Below are positions 1 to 6,821 of a stretch of DNA of 7,878 nt, in pieces (positions within the stretch are counted from its first letter, which is position 1; each line of letters begins with the position of its first letter). The notes beneath the pieces were generated by a model. The model ran no database searches, was not told the origin of the DNA, and saw only the letters and a program-made list of their open reading frames with translations. The stretch is from positions 1 through 7,878 of the forward strand of contig JAIOTL010000337.1 of the NCBI GenBank assembly GCA_021106775.1, written 5' to 3'. This stretch comes from Planctomycetota bacterium. Lineage in GTDB: Bacteria > Planctomycetota > UBA8742 > SKZP01 > JAIOTL01. Both the position numbers and the translations under genes were made by a program.

Positions 1-1697
1 AAAACTCAACTGGAAAATACGAATTCGCTGGTGTTAAAGTAAACGAATCCACATCAGAAATCGAGTTTACAATTGAGAATCTTGGCGATGGCAATCTAAT
101 ATTATCCGGTTCACCAATTGTTGAGATTAGTGGAACAAATGCATCTGAATTCAGTGTTAATACAACTTCAACTTTGACAACCATTACTCCCGGCAACGAC
201 ACAACATTCAAAATGCAATGCAATCCAGTTTCAAAAGGGCTTAAAACTGCGACAGTCTCGATTGCTAACACTGACCTTGACAAGAATCCTTACACATTTG
301 ATATTACTGGTTTCGGTGCTGTTTACACTGTGAATGATGTTAATGGTGACGGCATACCTGACACGGTAATAGGTTCTCAATCGGGTTGTGCGTATGTATT
401 TTTCGGGAAATCCAATTGGAATTCAAGCTATGACGCATCAAACGCAGATGTGAAACTCATTGGAGAAGATGCCGGTGATTATTTTGGCGCAAGTGTTACT
501 CTTGCAGGTGATGTGAACGATGATGGCTTTGAAGACATACTTATTGGAGCATTTGCTGACGACGATGGTGGTATTACTTCTGGGTGTTCGTTTATTTTCT
601 TCGGGAGATACAACTGGACATCAAGTGTTGATGCATCGGATGCTAATGTAAAATTGGTTGGAGGAAAATCTGGTGACCATTTTGGCACTTATGTATCTTA
701 CATTAATGACATTAACAATGACAATATAGACGACATTGCAGTCGGAGCTCCAAAAGTTGATTTCACAGGTACAGATAGAGGTGGTGCGTACATTTTTTTC
801 GGTAAAACTAATTGGAACTCAGCAATCGATGCTGATGATGCAGACATAATTTTTCATGGTGAACGTAGTCATGATAATTTTGGTTCTCTTTCAAACTCGG
901 GAGATATTAACAATGATGGATACAATGACCTTATTTTTGGTGCATTTAAAAACAGTGATGGTGGGATATATGATGCGGGAAAAGTTTACATCTTCTTCGG
1001 TAGGCAAAGTTGGATTACATCTTATTGGGCTGTCCATGCGGAAGTTAAAATAACTGGAGATTATCAAAGGGATTATTTTGGTGAAGCCATTTCGAGCTCA
1101 GGTGATATCAACAATGACGGAATTGACGATATTGTAGTTGGTGCAGTAGGTTATGGTTTTAGTTATAATGACGGTGGATGCTTCTATGTTTATTTCGGAA
1201 GAACAAATTGGAATTCAGAATATGATGCAAAAGATTCGGATGTTAAAATCATCAGCTCAAATCATTTTGATTACCTGGGTTGCAGCATATCGATAAATCA
1301 AGATATTAACAATGATGGGGTAAACGATCTAGTGGTTGGTGCAAAATACAATGATTTGGGAGCTGCTGAATCAGGTGCAGCATTTATCTTTTTTGGGCGA
1401 ACCAATTGGAGTTCTATCAATAATATTTCGCAGGCTGATGTGAAGCTTGTTGGTGCTGATGAAGATGATTACTTTGGTTGTAGTCTCACAATTATTCAAG
1501 ATATAAATTCAGATGGAATTTGCGATATCATTGTAGGCGCCTACTGTGACGATGACGGCGGAACTAATTCAGGTTGTGCATTCATATTCTTTGGAAGCAA
1601 TTCACCTGCAAGTACAATATATGCATCCAATGCAAATGTAAAACTCATTGGTGAAGATACAGGAGATTTATTTGGTGTAAGTGTTTCCCAAAAATAA
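1..1697 (+). CDS. Exported ASH-domain plus seven-bladed FG-GAP beta-propeller protein (5' end missing)
   Basis: The frame is open from base 3, so the gene starts left of the window; a TTG at 174 lies inside the first domain and is not a credible start. Bases 3 to about 320 encode a choice-of-anchor-D/ASH-like beta-sandwich (FTIENLGDGNL, then SGSPIVEISG, SEFSV, TITPGNDTTF and NPYTFDITGFG). Seven calcium-loop motifs of the form DxNxDGxxD follow, starting at 336, 510, 708, 903, 1104, 1302 and 1500, most followed by a GxxYxFFGxxNW strand. The third has N in place of G (DINNDNIDD). Spacing is 58 residues for the first unit and 65-67 for the rest. The protein ends just after a last FG strand (DLFGVSVSQK). 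This fits a complete seven-bladed propeller closed by strands from both ends, as in integrin alpha heads. FG-GAP propellers are usually extracellular and bind calcium and ligands. No sorting domain follows the propeller. The paralogue at 6907 suggests the missing N-terminus carries a lipoprotein signal and more ASH domains. The domains are certain; the ligand is unknown. Confidence 0.9.
   Translation, partial: NSTGKYEFAGVKVNESTSEIEFTIENLGDGNLILSGSPIVEISGTNASEFSVNTTSTLTTITPGNDTTFKMQCNPVSKGLKTATVSIANTDLDKNPYTFDITGFGAVYTVNDVNGDGIPDTVIGSQSGCAYVFFGKSNWNSSYDASNADVKLIGEDAGDYFGASVTLAGDVNDDGFEDILIGAFADDDGGITSGCSFIFFGRYNWTSSVDASDANVKLVGGKSGDHFGTYVSYINDINNDNIDDIAVGAPKVDFTGTDRGGAYIFFGKTNWNSAIDADDADIIFHGERSHDNFGSLSNSGDINNDGYNDLIFGAFKNSDGGIYDAGKVYIFFGRQSWITSYWAVHAEVKITGDYQRDYFGEAISSSGDINNDGIDDIVVGAVGYGFSYNDGGCFYVYFGRTNWNSEYDAKDSDVKIISSNHFDYLGCSISINQDINNDGVNDLVVGAKYNDLGAAESGAAFIFFGRTNWSSINNISQADVKLVGADEDDYFGCSLTIIQDINSDGICDIIVGAYCDDDGGTNSGCAFIFFGSNSPASTIYASNANVKLIGEDTGDLFGVSVSQK
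336..1697 (+). repeat. Tandem FG-GAP coding repeats, about 198 bases per unit
   Basis: Seven in-frame units are marked by codons for D(V/I)N(G/N/D/S)D(G/N)xxD at 336, 510, 708, 903, 1104, 1302 and 1500. The steps are 174, 198, 195, 201, 198 and 198 bases. The first unit is shorter because it lacks the acidic loop (DDDGG or similar) seen in several later blades. The units have diverged at DNA level, so this is an old protein repeat rather than a recent tandem duplication. Confidence 0.85.
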
Positions 1698-1717
1698 TAA
1701 AATTTTACTTAAACTTA

Positions 1718-1734
1718 GTTGAATCATTTTCAAC
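1718..1734 (+). terminator. Weak hairpin after the propeller gene
   Basis: GTTGAA (1718-1723) and TTCAAC (1729-1734) form a 6-bp stem with a 5-base loop, 20 bases after the stop codon. The stem is GC-poor and no run of T follows it, so it is at best a weak terminator. No better candidate was seen before 1900. Confidence 0.2.
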
Positions 1735-1747
1735 GTTATAGGGATAA

Positions 1748-1882
1748 ATGAATTGTATACGAAAATTGCATAGTCAATTGGAGTTTTACAATGTGCTTTT
1801 CAATAAACCTGTTTCCGAAGGTTTTTCTCCAAAATATGACTATTCAGATGAAGTGATAGGGTTACTATTAACCATACCCTAA
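1748..1882 (+). CDS. Possible small ORF, 44 codons, unknown
   Basis: An ATG at 1748 opens a 44-codon frame ending in TAA at 1880-1882. AGGG sits a few bases upstream and could act as a weak ribosome-binding site. The product is mixed hydrophobic and charged (for example LEFYNVLFNKPVSEGF), with no signal peptide or recognisable motif. It may equally be a chance frame or a fragment of a dead gene. I do not recognise it. Confidence 0.15.
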   Translation: MNCIRKLHSQLEFYNVLFNKPVSEGFSPKYDYSDEVIGLLLTIP

Positions 1883-2029
1883 AAACGTCATATAACGCAA
1901 ATATGAGCGTTTCTTGCTGTAATCCAGTGTTTGTCTATCCTTCAAGTAAATGAAGAAACAATCAGCGTTTAGATTGAAATTTATTTATAGATTATGAAAT
2001 AGAAAACTTGGTTGTGAAAGTTATTTAAG

Positions 2030-2304
2030 TGGGACATTCATCTGCATCTCTGCATGTTTTCAGCGTTTGCCTTATCCCATATTATATAATAATTTTAATT
2101 AATGAAATAAAATATATTATATAACATATTGAGATACAAAGACTTATAGCGAAATTTTATTGTCCCATCTCATCTGGTACAAATATCCTTAAACTGGGAC
2201 AAAATACTGTCAATAAAATTCGTCGTGGGACATTATAAAAAACTCTCTTTGAAGTATTATCAACCTAACGCATACACAAAGCGACTTTGCGAAAAGGTGT
2301 CCCA
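2030..2304. repeat. Cluster of five TGGGACA/TGTCCCA heptamers
   Basis: TGGGACA occurs on the + strand at 2030-2036, 2195-2201 and 2226-2232, and on the - strand at 2161-2167 and 2298-2304. Two copies share a longer match, GTGGGACATT (2029-2038 and 2225-2234). Five exact heptamers in about 275 bases is far above the roughly 0.03 expected from an even-composition estimate for one given heptamer on both strands. No further copies were noticed elsewhere in the window. Confidence 0.6.
2150..2222. repeat. Imperfect inverted repeat or hairpin holding two heptamers
   Basis: AATTTTATTG (2153-2162) is the exact reverse complement of CAATAAAATT (2211-2220). One further base in from each flank, CGA on the left and CG on the right also correspond. 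Inside, TGTCCCA (2161-2167) faces TGGGACA (2195-2201). The two arms could stack into one long stem with a right-side bulge at 2202-2212 and a loop of about 27 bases. It could be an insertion-sequence end, a miniature element or a folded RNA; the sequence alone does not decide. Confidence 0.4.
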
Positions 2305-2314
2305 AAAGTTCCAC

Positions 2315-2339
2315 TTCAAGAGCAAATTTACAGCTTGAA
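2315..2339 (-). terminator. Weak inverted repeat downstream of the nuclease gene
   Basis: TTCAAG (2315-2320) and CTTGAA (2334-2339) form a 6-bp stem with a 13-base loop, beginning 35 bases beyond the nuclease stop codon on the reverse strand. There is no U-tract on the reverse-strand RNA. It is listed only as the best hairpin present and may be a chance match. Confidence 0.15.
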
Positions 2340-2373
2340 AAGGTAACATCGATATGGAGTATTCAAGCAAGAT

Positions 2374-3117
2374 TTATTGAAGGAATTCCGTAACTTGTTT
2401 TTTTGTAAGTATTCCACTGTTTGTAAATAACCTTTGAATACCATCAGAACCAAGAGAAAGTTCACGAATATTACGAAGTTTAGTATTAACAATTTCAACA
2501 AGAGCATCAGCTTCCATCAAGATTACTTCATTAACATCGGTATTCATTTTTAAATTATATATTGCATCTTCGAAATCGTCAGAAAAACCACTTGAAACAA
2601 TTACATAATATATATTTTTAAAACTCCGTTTCTTTTTTAAATCTCGACTTTGTGTAAATATGTACTCTCGAATAGTTCTATCTTCAGTTCCCATGCTATA
2701 TTTGTCACTTCTGACCTTTGCATCCCAAATAATTACATATTTATTATCATCTTCAATTGCAAACCCGTCTGGTACTCTTCCTTTACATTGCCCAAGTAAT
2801 TTCGTATCATAACCAATTATCGTAAATGCAATATTTACATACTTTTCAAAAGCATTTAGTACATTTGTTCCCGAGGTTTTTGCTAATTTTTCCAATTTTT
2901 CATCGTTTTTTGCATGTTTTGGAAGTATTTCAACAACAGGTGGAACATAGCTATCAGGCAAAAACTGACTTACATTTAATGAACCTGTGCCTTTTCCACC
3001 CGAACCTGAACCACCATTTCCCTTTCCTTTCTTTAAATACGGATTTCCACCTTCACACCATAAATCATGTTCGACAACCCAGATATTAAACTTACGTCCA
3101 CTATGTTTTGTAAACAA
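2374..3117 (-). CDS. FokI-like PD-(D/E)XK restriction nuclease domain, probably 5'-truncated
   Basis: The 247-residue product from the TTG at 3117 ends in a FokI-type cleavage domain: E91 in the first helix, VPDG with D117, then YVIIWDAK with D132 and K134, then SMGTEDRTIREYI. These match the FokI D450, D467 and K469 pattern, including the S-x-x-Y-x-x-G region after the lysine and the YVIVSSGF beta strand (FokI FLFVSGHF). Such domains cut DNA with metal ions, usually as dimers, and take specificity from a separate domain. Residues 27-47 are a Gly/Ser/Lys-rich flexible linker. No recognition domain is present. Coding sense continues upstream to 3192 (SWNPTGQLAEDYVHF) until TAA at 3193-3195, with no ATG, GTG or TTG other than 3117. 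The gene is therefore probably a 5'-truncated remnant whose catalytic residues survive. No methyltransferase is adjacent. Confidence 0.75.
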   Translation of the reverse strand: MFTKHSGRKFNIWVVEHDLWCEGGNPYLKKGKGNGGSGSGGKGTGSLNVSQFLPDSYVPPVVEILPKHAKNDEKLEKLAKTSGTNVLNAFEKYVNIAFTIIGYDTKLLGQCKGRVPDGFAIEDDNKYVIIWDAKVRSDKYSMGTEDRTIREYIFTQSRDLKKKRSFKNIYYVIVSSGFSDDFEDAIYNLKMNTDVNEVILMEADALVEIVNTKLRNIRELSLGSDGIQRLFTNSGILTKKQVTEFLQ

Positions 3118-3192
3118 CTTTGCATAATTATGAAGTAAATTTTTAAAATGAACATAATCCTCTGCTAATTGCCCCGTTGGATTCCATGAAAT
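3118..3192 (-). pseudogene. Upstream in-frame extension of the nuclease, lacking a start codon
   Basis: Read on the reverse strand in the same frame as the nuclease, these 25 codons encode a plausible stretch (ISWNPTGQLAEDYVHF, then KNLLHNYAK) leading straight into FTKHSGRKFNIWVVEHDLW. The composition looks like real protein, with W, P, Y and D in a structured pattern. An in-frame TAA lies at 3193-3195. The ATG just before it is followed at once by that TAA, and the nearby ATG at 3184-3186 is in another frame and stops after 14 codons. I read this as the broken 5' edge of a longer gene. Confidence 0.5.
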
Positions 3193-3502
3193 TTACATTT
3201 GTTTTTTCTTTGTTTTATTGACTTAAAAGTTCAATATGACAAACAAAACACCATTCATTTACTTCAATTTTCCAGTGTGTTACTTATCAAAAGCAACAAA
3301 TAACAACATTAAACATGCAGAAATTGCGACATTTACTAAATAGTGACTGTAAAAGCGCAAAAATTACCCGAGGATTGCATTCTTTTATCTGTTTGTATGG
3401 CATTAAAGAAAACATAAAGCACTCTATGAGCAAATTAACCCGAACGAAAACTATCAATAGCGTTTGTAATACCAACTTTCCCTATCACAAACAATGAAAT
3501 AA
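3193..3502. other. Non-coding stretch between the nuclease and the HEAT-repeat gene
   Basis: Both strands hold frames of about 60 codons around 3287-3497. They overlap each other antiparallel, lack ribosome-binding sites and have no recognisable motifs, so I do not call them genes. A modest hairpin lies at 3324-3360. No recombinase or earlier part of the nuclease could be read here in any reverse frame. Confidence 0.5.
3324..3360. other. Two-part hairpin downstream of the HEAT-repeat gene
   Basis: TTGCG (3324-3328) pairs with CGCAA (3356-3360), and inside it TTTAC (3332-3336) pairs with GTAAA (3349-3353), leaving a 12-base loop and a 3/2 internal bulge. It lies about 145 bases beyond the HEAT-gene stop codon, on the downstream side. 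The reverse-strand RNA after it is only mildly U-rich, so a terminator role is possible but weak. Confidence 0.2.
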
Positions 3503-6361
3503 TCAATCTGCTAATTGTTGAATTGCAGTGATACGAAGATTAATTATGCTTCTCGGTAACGCATTCGCAGCCTTTGCGAACGCTCGAATAAGTATCTTAT
3601 ATGTATCAACTGATTTTACATCAGATGGTCTAAAATAACTGCCCGAGCCGGTGTTTAGTCGCTCACCATCAATTGTTAATTTTCTTGATATTATCCAGCT
3701 GGCAGCTAATTCGATTTCAGCTTTTCTTATATCAAACATCACTATAAAACCCTTATTATCAGCATCACGACTTGCATCAATAATGATGCCACAAGATTCA
3801 TCAGATTTATTTTTGGCGTATTCATTGATAATATGAACGATAACATTTACATCTAGCGGTTTACCTACTAAGCTATCCATCAGTTTTTTCAACTCCTCAT
3901 CAGGATTTACAGAGAACTTAGAATATCTCACTTCGTTAACGACAAGGGACACCCTTTTCAACATGCTTAGTAGCTTAACTTTTGCAGGATGTTTTTCATT
4001 TAGTGTATCGTAATATTCCTGCATTGGCTGTAATGCTGACAGTCCGTTCTTTTCAATCTCAGTAATCACACTGTTGATCTCCGAATCCTCTTTTGCATTG
4101 TGCAATTTATCAATCAAACCTTTAACAACTTCTTCAGATAATTTTGGAATCTTATTCTTCTTAATTTCAGGGAGTAGGGGTAAATTATTTTCTTTTCTCC
4201 AAATATTTTTCAACTTCACTATTTGCACATCCCTTGAGTATAAAGAAGCTGTTATGTCAAACTTATATTTTTTCCTAAACCTACAATGCAGAACATCAGC
4301 AGCTAAATCACAAATTCGAGGATGACTGTAGCTCTTATTATAACTATAATACCCATAATAAAATTGATCTTCGAAATCCAAAGCGTGTATGAGTAATGCT
4401 TCAAATTCTTTACGTAATTCCTGAGAGGGACTATCTGTTTCTTTTTTTTGTATTTTGTATGAATACAAATAAATTAATTTATCTTCAATATTATCAATTA
4501 CATCCTCTTTGATGAATTTATCTAATTTATGAAAATTATTCTTCAATATCCTGATTGCTTCTGAATTTCTGCTTGAGCAAAGAAAATCCGTTAAAATACT
4601 AATTCCCCATTCATCTTTAGTTTTCTTATAATTGTTTATTTCAATGAATGCTATTTCCAGACCCTCTTTTCTACCTAGCTTGTGTAACTTCTCAGCCGCT
4701 GTTGCTCTACAGCCAATTGAATCTGCGGTTTTTGCTTCCTTCAACAGAAATTCAATTGTACGTTCGTCATCGATTCTTGCTAGTATTTCTACTAACATTA
4801 TTCTATTTTCATTGTCATTTGCGTTCTCGATGCCCCTTGCAAGAACTTCAATTATATCTTCATCAGGATAGCGTTTCAAAAATCTTAAAGCATAATTAGA
4901 TGAAGATCTGTCACCTTTTAAAATACCATCAATTAGAAATTGCTTGATTCCCTTTTTCTGCAATTCATCCCACCATTCTTGAGCTTTTTTCTTTGCTTCA
5001 GAAGTTTTCCCATCTCTCATCATTGTACCACTGGTTGATCGTCTTCGATAAATACTGATTCCACTTATTGCTTCGAATATTTGCTCACAAGCGTCGCCAA
5101 TGTACAAATGATAGTATGTACTTGGTGCAAAACTTCTGTGAAATCCAACACAACGCGTTGGTCTGGGGTCATCCATGTGCTCAATCAACAATGGAATTGC
5201 TTCAATATCCAGCAGCTTTAATTCTTCTGCAGGATTAACTGGGTAACCATCGTATTTGCCAAAAAATTCAAAAACAGAGCAACTGCCTGGATTCGTATAT
5301 TGCATTGCATTGTGATCGCGCAATTTGTATATCCAGTATTCCGCCTGTTCAGCTGGTGTCATCTTCTTGAATTCTTCCTTTGTCGGTTCTTTCCATTTTT
5401 TATCTTCTTCAATCATCTTTTTCAGCATTTCAACAATCTTTGAAGCTTCGGCAGAATATCTGTGTTTCGGCAACTTTGAAAGTATATCCCATTTCTTCAA
5501 TAACTCCGGTCTTGAAACGCCTTTATTAGCTTCGTTTATTGCCTCATGACGAATATCTATTGCCAAACTCAAAGTTACTACATCGATTACAGTCATATCT
5601 CTGTATTGAAATTCTTTTTGTCGTTCTTTTTCAGCTAACAGAAGCAACTGATAAGATGCATCAATTAAATCCAGCTTCAAAGCCCAGTAAGCAATAACGC
5701 ATGTTTTCGAGTAGTCTAAAATTTCATTGTCAGCTAAATAATCTTCACAATATTTTTCAAAATTGATTTCAGTGTAAAAACCCGGTAATGGAGAATCGTC
5801 GGGATGGTTATCTTTGTAATTATCCCAATTGTCAGGAAGTGCTTTATTGATTGGGTATGAAAAATCCATAAGATAAGAATTATACATTCTAACTTCATTC
5901 TCGCTCTCACTAATCAACCAACCAACAAAATAGAAGAAATCAATCTTATCAAATTCTTTGCTCCATTGTCCTGTATTGAATTTGACAAACTTCTTCCCCT
6001 TTAAATCCGGCATCGGAAACAATTCAAAGACAGGTCGCAGTTTTTCGCATTCAGTTTTTTTGTAAGATTGGATGTGTGTGAGTATTTTGCTGACGATTTC
6101 CTCGTCGGTCTTGCGAAGCTCATTCAACTTGTCAATCAACAGGTTGCCAATTCGTTTGTAAAGTTCGATTACTTCGTTTAGTGTTTTTTCTTCATCATTC
6201 TCGTCGGATTTGAGCTTTTCGATTAAATCCGTTAGAACTTTCTTATCAGCATCAGAAATACTGTCTTTATCAATGACTTTGTCGGATTTTTTAACTTCCT
6301 GACCAAAACCGATTGCCAAAACAACAATTACCAATACAATACTGAAAATTAACTTTTTCAT
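3503..6361 (-). CDS. Large secreted HEAT-repeat protein, 952 residues
   Basis: The ATG at 6361 is supported by GAGGA 7 bases upstream and by a signal peptide directly after it: MKK, a hydrophobic core to about residue 20 (IFSIVLVIVVLAIGFG), then QEVKKSD, with likely cleavage after GFG. There is no lipobox Cys, so a soluble exported or periplasmic product is expected. Residues 25-100 are very rich in K, D and E and helical. Residues 380-600 hold HEAT-like helix pairs, for example LDIEAIPLLIEHMDDPRPTR (381-400), DEDIIEVLARGIENA (500-514) and DDERTIEFLLKEAK (531-544). A conserved-looking segment at 684-722 (CDLAADVLHCRF, RDVQIVKLKNIWRK) follows. The C-terminal 200 residues are helical, ending in a small mixed region (CGIIIDASRDADNKGFIVMF, 857-876). 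HEAT arrays are protein-binding scaffolds; no catalytic motif is visible. The gene appears monocistronic. Planctomycete genomes carry proteins of this style, but the specific role is unknown. Confidence 0.85.
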   Translation of the reverse strand: MKKLIFSIVLVIVVLAIGFGQEVKKSDKVIDKDSISDADKKVLTDLIEKLKSDENDEEKTLNEVIELYKRIGNLLIDKLNELRKTDEEIVSKILTHIQSYKKTECEKLRPVFELFPMPDLKGKKFVKFNTGQWSKEFDKIDFFYFVGWLISESENEVRMYNSYLMDFSYPINKALPDNWDNYKDNHPDDSPLPGFYTEINFEKYCEDYLADNEILDYSKTCVIAYWALKLDLIDASYQLLLLAEKERQKEFQYRDMTVIDVVTLSLAIDIRHEAINEANKGVSRPELLKKWDILSKLPKHRYSAEASKIVEMLKKMIEEDKKWKEPTKEEFKKMTPAEQAEYWIYKLRDHNAMQYTNPGSCSVFEFFGKYDGYPVNPAEELKLLDIEAIPLLIEHMDDPRPTRCVGFHRSFAPSTYYHLYIGDACEQIFEAISGISIYRRRSTSGTMMRDGKTSEAKKKAQEWWDELQKKGIKQFLIDGILKGDRSSSNYALRFLKRYPDEDIIEVLARGIENANDNENRIMLVEILARIDDERTIEFLLKEAKTADSIGCRATAAEKLHKLGRKEGLEIAFIEINNYKKTKDEWGISILTDFLCSSRNSEAIRILKNNFHKLDKFIKEDVIDNIEDKLIYLYSYKIQKKETDSPSQELRKEFEALLIHALDFEDQFYYGYYSYNKSYSHPRICDLAADVLHCRFRKKYKFDITASLYSRDVQIVKLKNIWRKENNLPLLPEIKKNKIPKLSEEVVKGLIDKLHNAKEDSEINSVITEIEKNGLSALQPMQEYYDTLNEKHPAKVKLLSMLKRVSLVVNEVRYSKFSVNPDEELKKLMDSLVGKPLDVNVIVHIINEYAKNKSDESCGIIIDASRDADNKGFIVMFDIRKAEIELAASWIISRKLTIDGERLNTGSGSYFRPSDVKSVDTYKILIRAFAKAANALPRSIINLRITAIQQLAD

Positions 6362-6368
6362 ATCACTA

Positions 6369-6373
6369 TCCTC
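6369..6373 (-). promoter_or_regulatory. Shine-Dalgarno GAGGA for the HEAT-repeat gene
   Basis: On the reverse strand GAGGA lies 7 bases before the ATG at 6361. This is a good match and spacing, and with the signal peptide that follows it fixes the start. It also shows that this genome uses Shine-Dalgarno sites in at least some genes. Confidence 0.6.
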
Positions 6374-6383
6374 AATTGATACC

Positions 6384-6397
6384 CATATAATTATATG
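6384..6397 (-). promoter_or_regulatory. Perfect 14-bp palindrome overlapping a -10 box
   Basis: CATATAATTATATG reads the same on both strands. On the reverse strand it contains TATAAT (6390-6395), 28 bases before the HEAT-gene ATG, which would give a leader of about 20 bases. No good -35 hexamer stands 16-18 bases further upstream. It may be a -10 element with an overlapping operator, or only a chance palindrome in AT-rich DNA. Confidence 0.3.
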
Positions 6398-6560
6398 ATA
6401 ACGAACAAAAAACTCATGGATTCATTTTATTGCTTATGGCTCAATATAGCTGATTTATGAACCTTTTCCGAAATGTTTTGCGGGATATATACAGTGTTGC
6501 ATCTAAAATTATAAGGACCAGATATACAAATCTTTGCATAATACACCTTATACCTATGTT

Positions 6561-6803
6561 TCAATGGATTAACAAATTTTGGATACCCATTGCGAATGCA
6601 ATGTTTTTGGCGTTCAATTTGCCGATTGCATAGCTCATATAATGCTTTTCAGCAACTGCGGGGTTATGACCTACCCAAAACGCAGTGATTGCAGGCGGAA
6701 TCCCGAAGCTTACAGCATAAGATTCAAAATTATAGAGCACATTTTGATGTGTTGATTGTATTAAGTGAAATTCATAATTGTAGACACAAAATCTAAATTG
6801 CAA
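6561..6803 (-). pseudogene. Tyrosine recombinase (integrase) C-terminal remnant
   Basis: The 80-codon frame contains the end of a phage-type integrase. Residues 25-55 read NFESYAVSFGIPPAI then TAFWVGHNPAVAEKHY, matching the family's C-terminal box in which a helix, L/W-x-GH and a final catalytic Y follow one another; here G45-H46 and Y55. In intact enzymes the HxxR motif stands just before the FxSY-like helix; here residues 19-24 are HQNVLY, so the catalytic Arg position is lost. The first 20 residues do not resemble the family, and the catalytic Arg/Lys parts further upstream are absent. The fragment is therefore inactive debris of a site-specific recombinase, probably from an integrated element that once lay in or next to this interval. 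The family call is firm; the decay is clear. Confidence 0.65.
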
Positions 6804-6821
6804 TAATTCGACAATATTTTT

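Larger units (their letters stand above)
1698..2373. other. 676-base intergenic region with possible mobile-element debris
   Basis: There is no convincing gene here. The longest ATG frame I traced is 44 codons (1748-1882). The region is strongly AT-rich, especially 2079-2130, where ATATTATATAA occurs at 2079 and again at 2114. From 2030 to 2304 it holds five TGGGACA/TGTCCCA heptamers and an imperfect hairpin. It ends just beyond the stop of the reverse-strand nuclease gene. The repeated short motifs with mixed orientation resemble the end of an insertion sequence that carries several transposase-binding repeats, but no transposase fragment could be recognised. Confidence 0.5.
6362..6560. other. 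Intergenic region upstream of the HEAT-repeat gene
   Basis: About 200 bases lie between the HEAT-gene start and the integrase remnant. It holds the ribosome-binding site and putative -10 described separately. Beyond 6400 I see no gene, no repeat and no convincing -35 element. Confidence 0.4.

Noticed and set aside
479..688. Reverse-strand frame of 69 codons
   Set aside because: It lies antisense inside the FG-GAP propeller gene, whose repeats and calcium motifs are unmistakable.
856..1053. Forward frame of 65 codons
   Set aside because: It is an out-of-frame reading of the propeller gene, with no ribosome-binding site or motif.
1640..1697. Type IX secretion C-terminal sorting domain on the propeller protein
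   Set aside because: The protein ends directly on an FG-GAP strand, with no extra C-terminal beta domain.
2079..2130. Replication or transfer origin in the AT-rich stretch
   Set aside because: There is AT-richness and an 11-base direct repeat, but no iterons, DnaA-box cluster or initiator gene.
2030..2304. CRISPR array
   Set aside because: The repeated unit is only 7-10 bases, occurs in both orientations and is irregularly spaced (131, 34, 31 and 72 bases).
2826..3089. Forward frame of 87 codons
   Set aside because: It is antisense to the nuclease domain; its Phe/His/Leu-rich product is the usual shadow of such a gene.
3193..3195. TAA read as a recoded or read-through codon that would extend the nuclease upstream
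   Set aside because: TAA is the normal stop of the propeller gene, and the frame upstream of 3195 soon meets another TAA; there is no sign of recoding.
3287..3497. Two opposing frames of about 60 codons
   Set aside because: They overlap each other, have no ribosome-binding site and show no recognisable protein features.
3651..5549. Several forward frames of 60-83 codons
   Set aside because: All are antisense to the HEAT-repeat gene, which has a signal peptide, ribosome-binding site and continuous repeat structure.
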